The position numbers and the translations under genes were made by a program. A DNA stretch of 64,000 nt, taken from positions 62,001 through 126,000 of the forward strand of contig CM074700.1 of NCBI GenBank assembly GCA_037367355.1. Reading direction: 5' to 3'. The notes beneath the pieces were generated by a model. That model saw only the letters and a list, made by a program, of their open reading frames with translations. It searched no databases and was not told where the DNA came from. Positions 1-11,279 of the stretch are shown one piece after another. The DNA is from Neoscytalidium dimidiatum. Its lineage: Eukaryota > Ascomycota > Dothideomycetes > Botryosphaeriales > Botryosphaeriaceae. Within the stretch, counting starts at the first letter, position 1. The number at the start of each line of letters is the position of its first letter.

Positions 1-60
1 CCACAAGCAGCAAACCTCCGAGCTATGCAACCATAGACTGCTGTCGACGGCGGCTCCCCG

Positions 61-500
61 TACCCCTCCCCGAAGGAGGCCCTATGAATACCACAGGGAT
101 GGCAGGATGAGGGCCAGTAGGACAGAGTGAGGAAGCAACGGCAGCTCAGAAGCCGCGAAAGCGCACCTTCAAAGTAGTCCATCTTGTCAGCAGACGCTCA
201 AGCACTACGGAACCCCAGCCTGAACACCTATCGACCGACAACTCCCCTACCCCTCCCAAGAGGAGGCCCTATGAATCCACAGGGATGGCAGGATGAGAGC
301 CAGAGGGACAGAGTCAGAGGAGACGCGGTAGCTGATTGAATGCGACAGAAGACCCACGACCGCATTGGGAACGCTCCAGCCTGCAAAATCCCATCTCGGC
401 AGCTATCGGCCAGCGACCAAGCTTACCCCTCCGTCAAAGAACGCCGAAGCATCTCAGGAATTATAGGCTCAGGGCCAGAAGCGACAGGCCGAGAAAGGAT
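61..500. repeat. Degenerate ~180-bp tandem repeat
   Basis: A block beginning 'CCCTCCCC..GGAGGCCCTATGAAT' at about 66 recurs at about 252 with high identity; the core GGAGGCCCTATGAAT lies at 75-89 and 262-276. A much weaker third copy starts near 427 and keeps the CCCTCC...CAGGG...GCCAG...GACAG order. The period is about 175-187 bp. No long intact frame runs through it. It may be the edge of a larger array or part of a degenerate element, because the window starts inside it. Confidence 0.6.
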
Positions 501-888
501 AGCGACTGGAACGCCATATGTCGATAGGCGTAGAAACTGTGGGCGAGGTAACGAAAGCAGCAACGACATAAGTGTCCATGTATGTAAGTAAGTGAAACAG
601 CGCTTACAGTAACAAAAAGGCAGAGATTTGAGGAGCGATCTCGGGGACGAGTCTAGATGAGAGGAGCAAAAAATCGATGGATGGGGTCATAGGTGTTAGG
701 GAGGGGAAGGCTGTTGCCTCGCGATATGAAAACGGTGGCTGGGTGCCACGTGACATTTGAACACTAGCGGCCCTCCATAACCGAGCCGCTCCGAAGCGCC
801 TAGTACGTTATTGCCCGCCACTCACTACACGCGTTTGCAACCGTTGGCGCGTTGACAAGCCCAACAGCCCGACTATCGCGCCCTCCAC
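501..888. other. Non-coding stretch upstream of the LINE ORF1 relic
   Basis: No supportable gene was seen. The stretch could be the 5' untranslated part of the LINE copy that follows, but nothing in it proves that. Confidence 0.4.
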
Positions 889-2240
889 ATGGGCAAACCA
901 ACGAGGCAGCGTAGAGCTCACGCGACTACCGCATCCAACCCACCTAACGACCCGACTCTGCACGACGTAATTGGCTTGCTGATCATCATCGTCGCACAGA
1001 ACGACCGTCTAACTGAACCAAACAAAGCACTTATAGATCAGGTCGCTAGAAATGAAGATGATATTCAGCGGATGCGCTGTGCTCTGGAGATGTCCGAAGA
1101 CGCAGTTTAAGATGGGAGAGCGTATGAGAAAGATGGAGAAGCAGATAGCGGCGCTCGTTGAGACGACGCCCAGGAAGCTGACCTCGCAGTCACAGATCAA
1201 CGCGAGTAACGCAAGCGCTCTTAAAAACATGCCCGCCACGCCGCCAACGTCCGCGAACACCAGCCCAGAGTCGATGCCAGCCATGTCGGTACGAGCCGCG
1301 ATCACGAACACGCCACTGCCACTGTCGCCGCCGCCAGTAATCGAGCTCGATCTATCTAGAGCCGGTGTTGATACTATAGAACCGGGAGAGGTACACGCAT
1401 GCTTTTAAAGGGTGCTCGAAAGCCAGGAAGTGACTAAAAGCATCAAGTGCTATGGCTTGACAAGGACCGCGGACGACGTAGCGAAGGTGCGGCTCCTCTT
1501 CCGCTCTAAGGATGACGAGGAAACCGTTAGATTCCACTGTGGCTGGCTAGACACGGCTTTCCGGAACGTAAGGATGAGAGGTCGACAATGGTACCCGGTG
1601 AAGGTAGACACCGTGAACAAGACGGCAGCCTTCGACGAGGAGCGCGCGGCTATGCGAGAGAATGCTTGCAAGATGATGAGCGAAGAGAACGGAGTGGAGA
1701 TAGTGCATGCGCGCTGGCTAAGTAAAATAAGCGACCGGTGATTTACTTGGTGAAGGAAAAGCGATCCGGGCGCGCTCCTAGCGGGCGAGTGATGGACATC
1801 GGCGGAGAAGCGGCGCACACCAACACGTTTGAGCATCGACCTCGTCCACGGCGCTGCTTCCGATGCCAGAGCTACGACCACCAATAATTTCGATGCACAG
1901 GCGAAGAGGGGTGCGTGAATTGCGCAGGTCACGGGCATAGGAGAGACCGTTGTGTGTCAAGTGCGGAGAAGTGCGCAGCTTACAGCGGTCCGCCCAGGGC
2001 AGACGATTGAGGCCGCCCGAGGTACAAGAAGCTCGCGGAGGAGATGATGGGAAGCCTGGAGAGGCAAAATACGAGGAAAGAGGAGAAAGCTAGTAATATG
2101 GAGGCAATTATGCCCTGCGATGAATGGTCTCTCGGTGCTTGCTGCGTCGCCGTTAGAGGGACAGGCAACACTCAGGAAAGCGGTCTTGATGGAAACCAGG
2201 AGGCAAGATGGTCAAGGAAACAGGGTAAGGGTAGATTCTA
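889..2240 (+). pseudogene. LINE (Tad1-like) ORF1 / gag-like protein, broken
   Basis: This is a degenerate nucleic-acid-binding ORF1 of a non-LTR retrotransposon. It starts at ATG 889 (MGKPTRQRRAH). The reading shifts frame near 1,050-1,110, meets a TAA near 1,406 and shifts again near 1,738. The recognisable core is 'RGRQWYPVKVD' followed by 'SEENGVEIVHARWLSK', the arrangement typical of fungal Tad-clade ORF1 proteins. Two CCHC zinc knuckles (C-x2-C-x4-H-x4-C) follow at about 1,855-1,897 and 1,911-1,953. The first has a TAA between its H and last C where CAA would fit. No reverse transcriptase ORF2 was found downstream, so this is a fragment. A second diverged copy lies at 12,520-13,260. The assignment rests on domain order and knuckle spacing, not on a database search. 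Confidence 0.7.
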
Positions 2241-2752
2241 TATTCAGCTAACTTTAGTGATTTCTCATTTCCGGGTAAGTGCTTTCATTTTACTGTTGTT
2301 CTCGGAATTGCTGGGCTTTGGATGAAGCGGGACCCTCATGTACTATACTTCAAAAGTATTCTGTAGTGCGTCTTTTCCCTATGATCTGTGGACACTGACG
2401 GGGTGTATAAATCATCATCATCAGTCAATCCGCGTGACCGGAGATTAGGACTAGCAATGATACGGCAAAATCCCCAAGCCGCTTGCGCTACCCCGAACAC
2501 AAGTATACCACAACGAAACTCTGAAACGGTGGACTGCAGAGTGGTAGGCGTCAGATGAGGGCACTTTCCTCCGCATCTTCGATCAGGCAACCCCAGGTCC
2601 ACGTACGCGGATTCTGCACGACAGAAAACGCCGGAAAATCAAGTAATGAAAGGTACTCAAAGCAGAAGAAATATTTGGGCGATTGATAGAGATACAAAAT
2701 CCCTCATTTCCGCTACAGTACACTTTCGATAACACTCATAAGTTTTCCTTGC
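2241..2752. other. Gene-free stretch after the LINE relic
   Basis: No gene is supportable. A short ATC trinucleotide run (about 2,413-2,424) could be a LINE 3' end. An 88-residue minus-strand frame at 2,336-2,602 shows no recognisable motif. Confidence 0.35.
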
Positions 2753-3307
2753 TCACCATAAAGACCAGCGTATTCTCTCAAAAGCAGCGTTAAATGCCTT
2801 GACAAGAACTTGATGGATGTCGCTCTCGCGGACCCAGCTGTTGTGTTCCACACTATAGCCTTTCTATTGAACCAGATACTTTGTAACCTTTCTCTTGCGA
2901 TAATGGTAAATTCGACGCCTGAGCAACCGCTCTACCAGGTATTGTCTATCCTCCAGATCCACCGGTGGTGGGCCTACCTGTGTTGAAGCCGTGGGAGATT
3001 TACGAGATTTACACGTCTCCTTTGTCCGATTGTTATGGGAAGAGCTATTATTATCGTATACTCGATCTTGCATAGTTGGGCCTAGTGTTGTTGGAATTGT
3101 GCTGAAGCTGTTGGTTAAAATCTCAAGGCTCTGGGCAACCAAATCCTGACCTGAACGTAAACGATGGTCGTGTATCGATTTTTCGAGCAGGGCCGCTATG
3201 ATTGGGGAGATATTCGCGCCTTCGAGCACTCTAAACCTCCTATCACCGTCTTTCGGCTGGGCGCGAAATCCTTTTAGCTGGAGTGACGTTAGACCCAAGG
3301 GCAACAT
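2753..3307 (-). pseudogene. Small chromodomain protein gene with one in-frame TAG
   Basis: From ATG 3307 the frame runs 147 codons to TAG (2866-2864), then continues without another stop to TGA at 2755-2753. The part before the stop reads 'YLVERLLRRRIYHYRKRK..KYLVQ' and the part after it reads 'KGYSVEHNSWVRESDI'. This is the normal course of a chromodomain (YxVE..L..R......YLVxWKGY....NSWV), with the stop exactly where the conserved Trp of YLVQWKGY belongs. TGG to TAG is a G-to-A change of the RIP type. The N-terminal 100 residues are low-complexity and not recognised. Chromodomains bind methylated histone H3 tails and also occur at the end of some gypsy integrases, but no integrase precedes this one. 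It could be a stand-alone gene or the tail of an eroded retroelement. Confidence 0.65.
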
Positions 3308-3980
3308 GCTGTAGGCACGGAGTCTACGCAGCCCGACCCTACTCTATGTCGTTTCTTCCTGCAAAAGAAATGCAGGAATGGATTGTTATGCAGATTTAGG
3401 CATGACGGACAACAGCCGCAGGCTCTTGGAAATCGGGATTTCGTAGGTATAGTCGGAGGGACGAAGAATCTAAGGCCTTGCGCTTACTGGCTTCGGTGTG
3501 TGTGCTAGGTGTCCTGTGGACGTGAACTAGTTGCGACCAGGATATCTCGTAAGCGGACTCGCATGAGCGGACTTGCGCGACCGGACTACGAAGGAAACGA
3601 AGGAAAGCTAGGGTGGAGAGCGAGAAGACGAGAGTACAGGGTTGGGAGGTGGCCTGTATTTCGAGGAAAGCATTTCGGCACAGCATCAAAGAATAGGGCG
3701 AAGATATCCTCAAGGATATCTTAACTAACCCTAGCATCATCTCTTGTACGTCGCGCAGAAGACCCCGATCGTTTCATCCAATCTTTCGCATCTACGTAGT
3801 CGGAAACAGTTAAAGCACAATTCTCTGTGCTAAGTAACCCTCGTTTGACCGCTGACGTAGGTGGCGGCCCGCACTGTTAAGGCCCTCGCCGCCGACCGTG
3901 ATACCGTCTCTTGCGGCTCGCCTGTTAGAACATTCTAAGTAGTGTATTTAATTCGCTTATGTGGGTGTTGAGTTCTTTCC
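3308..3980. other. Gene-free stretch between chromodomain relic and recombinase relic
   Basis: Two overlapping opposite-strand frames (3,396-3,740 and 3,509-3,724) have no recognisable motifs and look like chance frames. Nothing else is seen. Confidence 0.4.
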
Positions 3981-3992
3981 ATCCATCGGTAG

Positions 3993-3999
3993 TATAAAA
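3993..3999 (+). promoter_or_regulatory. TATA-like box upstream of DUF3435 relic
   Basis: TATAAAA within AGTATAAAAATATATC, about 150 bp before ATG 4141 and followed by a C-rich, then CT-rich leader. Position and context fit a fungal core promoter. The call is inference only. Confidence 0.4.
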
Positions 4000-4140
4000 A
4001 TATATCTTCATTCCCCCCGCCCGCCGAATAGCAGTCACCAGCCAATTCAATATACCCTCCTTCACCGCCCTACTTGACTTTATACGCACACGCTATCAGA
4101 ACTTCGGCCGTACGTCTTTCGTAAAGAGTAGTTAGCCTAC

Positions 4141-6421
4141 AATGTTCGATGAATCCTTAATCCCATCCGAGCCCAACTTCTCGTCCGATGAAGAGGATTC
4201 TTGCACCGAGGATGATTTTGACGGGATCGACGCTGAATTTGACGAAGCCACTCTTATATAAAGGGTGTATAGCAAGAGTAGCGAGATCCTGTTAGTAGGT
4301 ATCGAAAAGCTCTAGCGCGAGTATTCTTCCCTATTTGAAATCTTTGTGAAGGAGTGGGTTCGTCTGACTTATTTATAGTTACTGCGACCGTAGAAAGTGG
4401 GATGCTTAAGCGAATCTCGAAACCATTACTATCCGCACGCTGCATAATTTCTTCTTTTAGGTGCTCAAGCGACGTAAAAAGACACTACGCTCGATAAGCA
4501 CGCTCGAGACGTACTGGAAGGTTTTCTATATTATCCGGGAACGCTTAGTAAAGAGTAAGCTGAATAAGCTAATTGTCGCGTAGATGAAGGACGTAAGTAG
4601 CCGCCTCCATTTTAAAGCACGTTGAAATATCCGAGCTAACCCCTTAAGATTCTAAAAGCACTAGCTCGACGCTTCCAACTTAAGTCTGAGAAGAGGGAAA
4701 AGATAGCGATATACGTCGAGGATATATTCGAGGTTCTCAAAGCTCAATGGACCTCTCCGGAGATAACTTTCGATCACGAACGATATAGACTCGAGCTTTC
4801 GCTGTTTATACTGTTAGCTAGAACGATAGGTAATCGTCCTAGAGCGCTACTGGCACTTCGATATCGCGACGTCCAAACGATACTAATCCGAGACCCAGCA
4901 GGTAGGAACGAGCCGTACGTGCTACTCGAGTTTATTTACACTTATACGAAGGGATACCTCGGTCAAAAGGATAGGTAGAATGGAAGCTTATCCTATCTAT
5001 AACTAAAGACTAACGAGCACTTTAGCAACACGTTTGTTATACCTAAAATCCGGCATAATCCTTATCTTATTCTCTCCCCACACGCTTACTTCCTAGCGCT
5101 AGTATTCAGCGATTAGGCTTTTATAGCTCCCGGCCTTACCGGTCCAGAAGCACTATACAAACTAAGAGTCCCCGACCAAATGAACCAGCTGCGTCTTCCG
5201 TGGAAGGAGGAGATGCTTGAAGTATCGATCTTTCGGAAGTCATGCCGTACCGTCCGAGGGATAGAAATTTCTTAGGAACCCCTTCTAGACAGCACCTTAC
5301 GTCCTTGGCTACGAAAGCTCGGTAAGATTACTAGAATAGAGAAGATATACCATCCGTACATCTTGCGATACGCCGTAGGGAAAGTATTCGATAGTTGTGG
5401 TAAGTCACCGGTAAGGGAACAGCTTTTTTTTTTTTTCCTTACACATACTTAATCTGGATCTTTACGAGCTTACGGTGCACAGATAGGATTAGTAACTCTT
5501 TACGGAATTTAATTATACAACACTCTAGATCCGAAGTCTTTTAATAATATTACCTCCCGCGGCACATTAGCGTAGATACCCAAGCAGCCTATCGTGGACT
5601 TCCCGCCCAGTTAGCCGTGATGCGCGCCGCCAGCGGTATAAGTCGGGGGCTAGACGCTCGGAGACCCCGCAAACTATCCGCTAATTAACTGCGTCAGATT
5701 AAGACGCACCCTAAAGTTAAGAAGTTACGTAAGAAAATGGACGAGCTTAGGCTTAAGGTAAGACAAGTGAAACGGGAAGACCATTCTAATCCGCGTCTCC
5801 CGGCATTACAAGCTGCGAAAGATAAAGCTATGCGAGCCCACCGGAATAAAAAGCGACGCCAGAAAGAGGCATTGCTCCGAAAAGCTAGAGAACGGTTTCA
5901 GACGGATTAGGCTGTTGCTAATATTAAAAACCTACTTAATAACCTACCGGCAGAAGCGCCAGAGTCGGTAAAGTATAAGTACGCTCTCGACGAACGATCT
6001 AAAGCCGTCCTAGCGCTCTTTACGCTACCTAAGCAGACATTAAGCGAAGAAAGGCGGCAAGAGTCGCGAGCTATTACGGCTCTTGTAGTTCTCTGCCAGA
6101 AAAAAGAAGATCGTCGCCGAGTGCAATACTTGAAGGCTCTAGATAAGGGTGACGCATCTGATTCTAGCGTGGCCAGCGTGGCTGTAGATAAGCACTCTAA
6201 ATCCCGAAACCTAGAATGTAAGCCAACGCAATGCTTTTTATGCTTTAGAGACTAGGGCCTGCCGTTACAGAAGCGCGAGAAAGAGTTCTACAGTAGAGTA
6301 GACTTAAAAAAACATGTCATCCGCTACTATCTTCGGCACTTTACTAAGGATGCCACCATACTTTGCCCGCTAGATAGCGAACCGCTTCGAGGGCATATGG
6401 ATGTGCTAAGCCACGGGTAAT
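4141..6421 (+). pseudogene. DUF3435 tyrosine-recombinase-like (Starship captain-type) pseudogene, copy 1
   Basis: This is a degenerate DUF3435-family protein, the family of tyrosine recombinases that includes captains of fungal Starship elements. An acidic N-terminus starts at ATG 4141. From about 4,460 a core-binding-like segment reads 'STLETYWKVFYIIRERL', followed by 'LARTIGNRPRALLALRYRDV' near 4,815. 'LSPHAYFLALVFSD' and 'GPEALYKLRVP' lie at about 5,070-5,180, and the box-II-like 'YHPYILRYAVGKVFDS' lies near 5,350. An intron fits at 5,400-5,482 (GTAAGT...CACAG) and leads in frame into 'SNSLRNLIIQHS' and 'YYLPRHISVDTQ', the family's tyrosine region. A basic coiled segment (about 5,700-5,900) and a C-terminal C2H2-like finger starting 'QCFLCF' (about 6,230-6,410) follow. 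Many in-frame stops, nearly all TAG/TAA at likely Gln/Trp codons, make it non-functional. The family call is confident; calling it a captain is inference. Confidence 0.75.
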
Positions 6422-6828
6422 TTACCTATGGCACCCCCTTTCTTATACGCTAATTTTATCTCGCTCGGTGCAACCTAGCATGCGTGAAGGGTTGCCCTGC
6501 GGTCGAATAGACGCGTAAGGGAAAGAAGTGAACAGCCACTTACGTTATCGATTCTTTTTTTTTTTAAGAGATACGAGACCAAGACAAAGAATAAGCAACG
6601 GCTTTGAGGTAAAAATGGTAAAGACACTATCTGGCTTCGCATTGAAAATTTTCCATGAGAAGAAGTATCTAGATGATTTCGAACCTTTATACAAAAATTG
6701 ATCCTCTAAGCTTTTAGTTCAATAGCCGCTAATGAAATAAAACTTCAACCGTCACCTAATCTATTCTATGATTCTTTATTTTAGATCGAGTAGACGCTTC
6801 TAAAAATAAGGAGCTTTCCGTTTTAGCG
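6422..6828. other. Stretch with no recognised gene
   Basis: Mixed composition with a T10 run near 6,556. No frame or repeat could be supported here. Confidence 0.4.
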
Positions 6829-7017
6829 TTAGGTGTGCAGAGCGCTGCAATCTAGACACTTTTCCTTTTTTAAAGACATCCCAAGGCTGTGATTATCCCT
6901 TGGATTCGAATAATCCGAACCCCTCTGTTCCGCTTCAGAACACCGTAAGATGTAAGGCATATACTCAACTTCGTGTCCGCACGAGTGCTTGACCCGCGGA
7001 TGCATCCGTTGGCACAT
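6829..7017 (-). CDS. Small Cys/His-rich 'CGHEVE' hypothetical protein, 62 aa
   Basis: An intact minus-strand frame begins at ATG 7017 with 'MCQRMHPRVKHSCGHEVE' and ends with 'KKEKCLDCSALHT'. The order MC-x-R-x-HPR...H-x-CGH-x-VE...C...KEKCxxC resembles a group of short, uncharacterised filamentous-fungal proteins with spaced Cys/His residues that could bind zinc. No signal peptide or membrane segment is visible. It is one of the few frames in the left block without a RIP-type stop. Tyr and Asp positions such as 'GSDYSNPRDN' may mark mild mutation of further cysteines. It may be an exon of a longer gene or a relic that happens to be open. Function is unknown. Confidence 0.5.
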   Translation of the reverse strand: MCQRMHPRVKHSCGHEVEYMPYILRCSEAEQRGSDYSNPRDNHSLGMSLKKEKCLDCSALHT

Positions 7018-7988
7018 ATTATATAGTACGGTGATAGTAAATTATGTCTAGCTCTGCCATTAGTTGTGCACTTGAGCTCTTAAGATGAGAAATACTAATT
7101 TACTCGATAGCCTTTTAAAATTAACCCACGGCTTCGTAGATAATGCTGGCTTAAAGTTGGTAAATTAGCCTTTAGTTAGACATCAGGACTTATAAGCTTG
7201 GGTTGTAAAGATGACGTTACTAAGAAACAGTGTGATTAGACTTAGAGATTTAAGATATTCGCTTTGATAGGGGGCTTGGATGCCTAGCCATTCTTACATC
7301 CAATGGTAGGCGGTCCAGTCATCGGGACGGAAGCGTCGACTAAGATTCTAGAGAACAGGGAAGACTATTTAGGTAGAAAATAGCGAAATAATCGTCGAAA
7401 GGTACATAACCGAAGTAAGCCAACGCATAATACAGCGGTGCCTCACAACCCTTTATCCCGGCTGCTATAACTTAGATTATAGGATTGAATGGAACTAGCG
7501 GCTGCACCTAAAGCCCGAACTTCCCGCATCGGATCTTAGCTTTATCGTTCTACCCACTTAGGGTATGTTATCTACGGCGACAGCAAGACGGCACTGTAGA
7601 GTATTATTTATTGGTGTAAGCAGCGTAGCGGATAAGGTATTGTCATCTTCGTGCTATGCACGTTATAGATGACATAATCACAAAGCGGCTGTTAAACCTA
7701 TATATTTCAACTGTATTTAGTTGGCTAATAACGTTAGATTCCTTCCTAATTAGCGTTACTAAAAGGCTGCTCCTACTGCTTAGAAGCTAGTAACGTCGTA
7801 CGTTCAGGCTATTGCCCCGCATTATTATCTAAAGCCCTTGCCGCTGACGTATAGGTAGCGTAGCGGAATTAAGGACTAAGAAGCCTTAACTGCTAACTAT
7901 AAGGGGAGGCAATTTTTCTAGGCTGTTAGTAGACTAGCAAATATTACTTGGCTATATTGTCGCTCTAAGGGTGACTAGTTAGGCACGA
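7018..7988. other. Degenerate stretch without recognisable gene
   Basis: Both strands are interrupted by frequent TAG/TAA stops and no domain could be recognised. The even spread of such stops suggests RIPed former coding or repeat DNA of unknown identity. Confidence 0.4.
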
Positions 7989-8352
7989 ATGCTAACGTCG
8001 ACAAGCAAAGGCACCGTCCGATTGGCTGCGCTGCCTAACTTAGCCCAGCCCCTTAACTTGCGATTCGACCTCGGATTAACTCTCACGCTCTCTCCGCCAC
8101 GCCACTATCATTCGACCTCGTCTATCACTCCCGTAAACCTTTGTCTACAAATTTTCCTACAGGTGTGCTATCCGATCGCGCCCCTTTATTCTAGCCTTCT
8201 TCTATATCGCCACCTACTCCCTACCGACTTGCTGATTAGGTACGCAGTCCTCTGTTTCGCATGGCCACGCTATAAACACCACTTACTACGCGACGTTCTA
8301 CTCCCACCGACTAGTCTTAAACAGAAGTGTCGTAGCGCTTGCCTGCCGGCGG

Positions 8353-8646
8353 GGCTGTCGCCGCACGCGCCATCCGTAACCAGACTAGCAGGCCAGACGT
8401 CTACCCATTAAACGTCCGCGCACGGGTCCCTTTAATAGAAGATTCGTCTCTAGAAGGTGGGAACGTAGCTTCGGCGGCCTAGCCGGTCGGGTATGCGGAC
8501 AACAGCATTCTAGTTGCGCAGCTAGGGCTGCTCTAATATAAGCTTAACAGTACGGTACTGTCGCCGCACCGGCTATTCGCGACCGCACTAGCTGGCCAGA
8601 GTCCACCCATCAAACGTCCGCGCACGGGTCCCTTTAATAGAAGATC
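8353..8646. repeat. Pair of ~90-bp direct repeats, 202 bp apart
   Basis: The segment ending AACGTCCGCGCACGGGTCCC + TTTAATAGAAGAT occurs at 8,411-8,443 and again at 8,613-8,645 (offset 202). Each is preceded by a similar 50-bp stretch containing GTCGCCGCAC...GCCAGA..TCTACCCAT or its equivalent. The 33-bp core is perfect. A 140-codon open frame across 7,989-8,411 ends in the first copy and shows no motif, so I do not call it as a gene. Confidence 0.65.
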
Positions 8647-8845
8647 TAGGGTGTAAGAATAGGGCTTCGGCCACCGTCGGCGATGCTCGTGGGTCGTCGG
8701 TCCGTACCGCCGGGCTTATAAGGGGCTCCGCTGTGGTTGCGCAGGAGTTAAGGTTACTCCAATTCAAAACCTAGGTGGGCGGGATTTATATATTCTTTGC
8801 GCAGGGTTTATTCTTCTTTACTTCTATATCTTTCGCGCTGACCAG

Positions 8846-10010
8846 ATGCTTAGGCCCGTAATAGCGTCGTCTACTACCTCTCTAGCGACGAACGATTCCC
8901 CGAATATTAATATTTCCGATGCACCCTCGGTTATCGCTTAGTAGCGTGCCCGGTCACACTAAGAGCTTATGTTTTTTCCTACGCCCGATTATAAGACCGT
9001 AGTCTTATATAGCATTCGGTTTACCGCCGCCTCCGGCTTAGCCTTCTTTATGTTACGCTTCCCCGTAGACCTGAATGTTCCCCCGCGCACTAAGCAGTCT
9101 ATGTTCCTTTAAATCTTCCCGGAGCGGATCTCCTCTCTTTACCTTGAGGAAACGGAAATGCCAGCGCCGGTGCGAGGGCGCCTCTCCGCCCCTATCGGCC
9201 TTTGTTTTCAGCTGAGGAGGCCTGCCACCGTCGTAGTCCCGAGGAGACGTTTGGACCCCAAGAATAACATATCCAGGCTGATATTAGAGATGGTGGAATC
9301 GCTGGCCCCGACAATGCGCTTCACGGTATACTTAGATACGCGATTGTCTAAAAGCTTAGTTTAAGCTCTTTACGATAGGGTCTGTAATAGTAGCTTGCGA
9401 TTAAGTCGCAGGGATGCATCTCTAAAGAGTCTTTATAGAGGGAAGGGTGGCGTCGCTATCGAAGGTCCGGACTTTAAATTCTCCATGGAGGATAATAAGC
9501 CTAGTCCGTCTCCTACAGATAGTCCGCCTTCTTACGACGAGCTTGCGCCCTCGCCCCCGCCTATAGTGTCCAAGAAACGGCGTATTAATAATACCGTTAC
9601 ACCGTCTGCTATTAAGGACGAGCGGTCTCGAGAGATAGAGAAGCTGTTGCAGGAACTGAGCAAGAAGGTTATGTGTAAGGTAAGTGAGCGCTTAGAAGAG
9701 ATAGAAACGCGTCTGGCGGACCGGATCGACCAGCGGCTGGAATAGTAGTTTAACCATCGGCTAAAATAGAAGCTCGATGGCCTATTATCTTAGCTTAAGC
9801 AGGAATAGGAGGAGTATATCTAAGAGCGTTTGGACGAAACAACGGAGGATATAATGGCCGACACAAGTAAGCTTATTAATATTCGGATAGACGACCAGAT
9901 CTAGGGCGTCAAAGAGGAACTGCATGACTACGTAAAAGAAGAACTAAAGGATATAGAGGACCGGATTAAGGAGGATATTGTATCTTTGAACATTTCTTTA
10001 AGATTTAATT
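8846..10010 (+). pseudogene. Coiled-coil protein with PPSY motif, RIP-type pseudogene
   Basis: A single frame can be followed from ATG 8846 (MLRPVIASSTTSLATNDSPN) to about 10,010, roughly 388 codons, without any frameshift. It is interrupted only by TAG and TAA codons, for example the pair at about 8,939-8,944 and those near 9,100, 9,362 and 9,743. All are consistent with former Gln or Trp codons. The N-terminal third is hydrophobic and basic. The middle reads 'GKGGVAIEGPDFKFSMED', then 'PTDSPPSYDELAPSPPP', a PPxY-type motif followed by the basic stretch 'SKKRR'. From about 9,620 the frame becomes a long charged coiled coil (EKLLQELSKKV, LEEIETRLADRIDQRLE, VKEELKDIEDRIKEDI). I do not recognise a named family. 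Conservation of frame with only transition-type stops means it was a gene until RIP acted on it. Confidence 0.6.
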
Positions 10011-11279
10011 AAGATAGATTTACTTTTTTATCTGCTTATAAATTCTGCAACTTTATTAAATATTATAGCCGCAATACAGCGTAATTAAGGAGGTTACGGC
10101 AGTCGCTCGCCTATAGGCCGATTTCTAGAGGGTTTGCTAGGCTTTTACCATCGTTTCCCTACATGCTAGTTTGGAAAGCTTCCTTAGAGTAAGAGGATAG
10201 TAGCTTAATAAAGAGACCCAAGCTTCTATAGCAGCTGCCGAGTCCTTATATCGCGTAGTTTAATGTCGCATATGCGCCACGACGAGGACCACGATAGACG
10301 CGAGCATTACGTCTATCACGGCGATAGTTATATTGGCGATGCCGCTATAGCGGTTGAGCAAAGAACCAGGGTAGTGGGTGGCACCTAGTATTACCGACCA
10401 TCTCGAGGATCGTGTTATACATTAGAGCTCAAATTACGTTTAACGGATCCAATTTAATTTAGAATAGTCTCTCTTAAACAGACTACTGCAGCGATATACT
10501 TTCAGCTCCTCAACCCGCCGACTCTCTAGCTCACCCTACGTTGATCGAACAAACTAACAGATACGGAATCGACCGTGCGAGTGCCTCATTACTAACACTA
10601 TCCCCACCTTTCCTAATGCGCTAGATGGCGAAGATAACGTCTCGCTTAAAGCGCTCGGTCATCTTTATAGTGCGCTCATAAATGCGGCGGTTGAGGAACC
10701 TTGTATTGCGACTGTTCCGAATTGGTAATCAGGCTTACGGACCCCAAATAATTATCCACCCCCACTCCCAGCCTATTCTACCTTAAGACCCACCGCCCCT
10801 ATTCGGCCAGCCAACGTGGTTTGGCTATAAGATGCAATTTTAACCCTACCATAGCGTGACTACGCATGAGAAGTCGGTTACAAACAAGTTAGAAGTTTTG
10901 CGCATGCGGACTAAATACCATTACCGGATGGCCTCGAGCAGGATAATTGTAGCCCGCATATATAGATAGTACTGGCCTGGTTATAGGAATGGCGACACGT
11001 CATATATTCTTTATTGTGCACACTAGGCTGCATACAGCTGCCTTCAAGATTTTTATTACGTAAGCGAGTATAAGGGCTAATTCATCCTTTATACGGGGCT
11101 CTCCTAATGTTGCTTTTAGCGATCCCCAGGTATTCGTCGATCTTGTAGTTAATAATAAATCAGGGTTGAACTATTAGTATAGAATATGCCGAGCTCAATA
11201 CTTTTCTCTAACTCTTCGACTTACGTACACGTAACGTATCAGCATCCAGGCATATGTTTATAGGATAAGAAGACAGCGA
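10011..11279. other. Unassigned stretch between two pseudogenes
   Basis: No gene is supportable. Partial frames directly after the coiled-coil relic may be the continuation of that gene ('YRPISRGFARLLPSFPYM' near 10,110), but this could not be tied to a domain. Confidence 0.35.

Noticed and set aside
7260..7400. GGGGGCTTGGATGCC...considered as an rRNA-like fragment
   Set aside because: Only a short resemblance; no flanking rRNA landmarks could be recognised.
7989..8411. 140-codon open frame on the plus strand
   Set aside because: It has no recognisable motif, is rich in Ser/Leu/Thr in a way typical of a chance frame, and ends inside a direct repeat.
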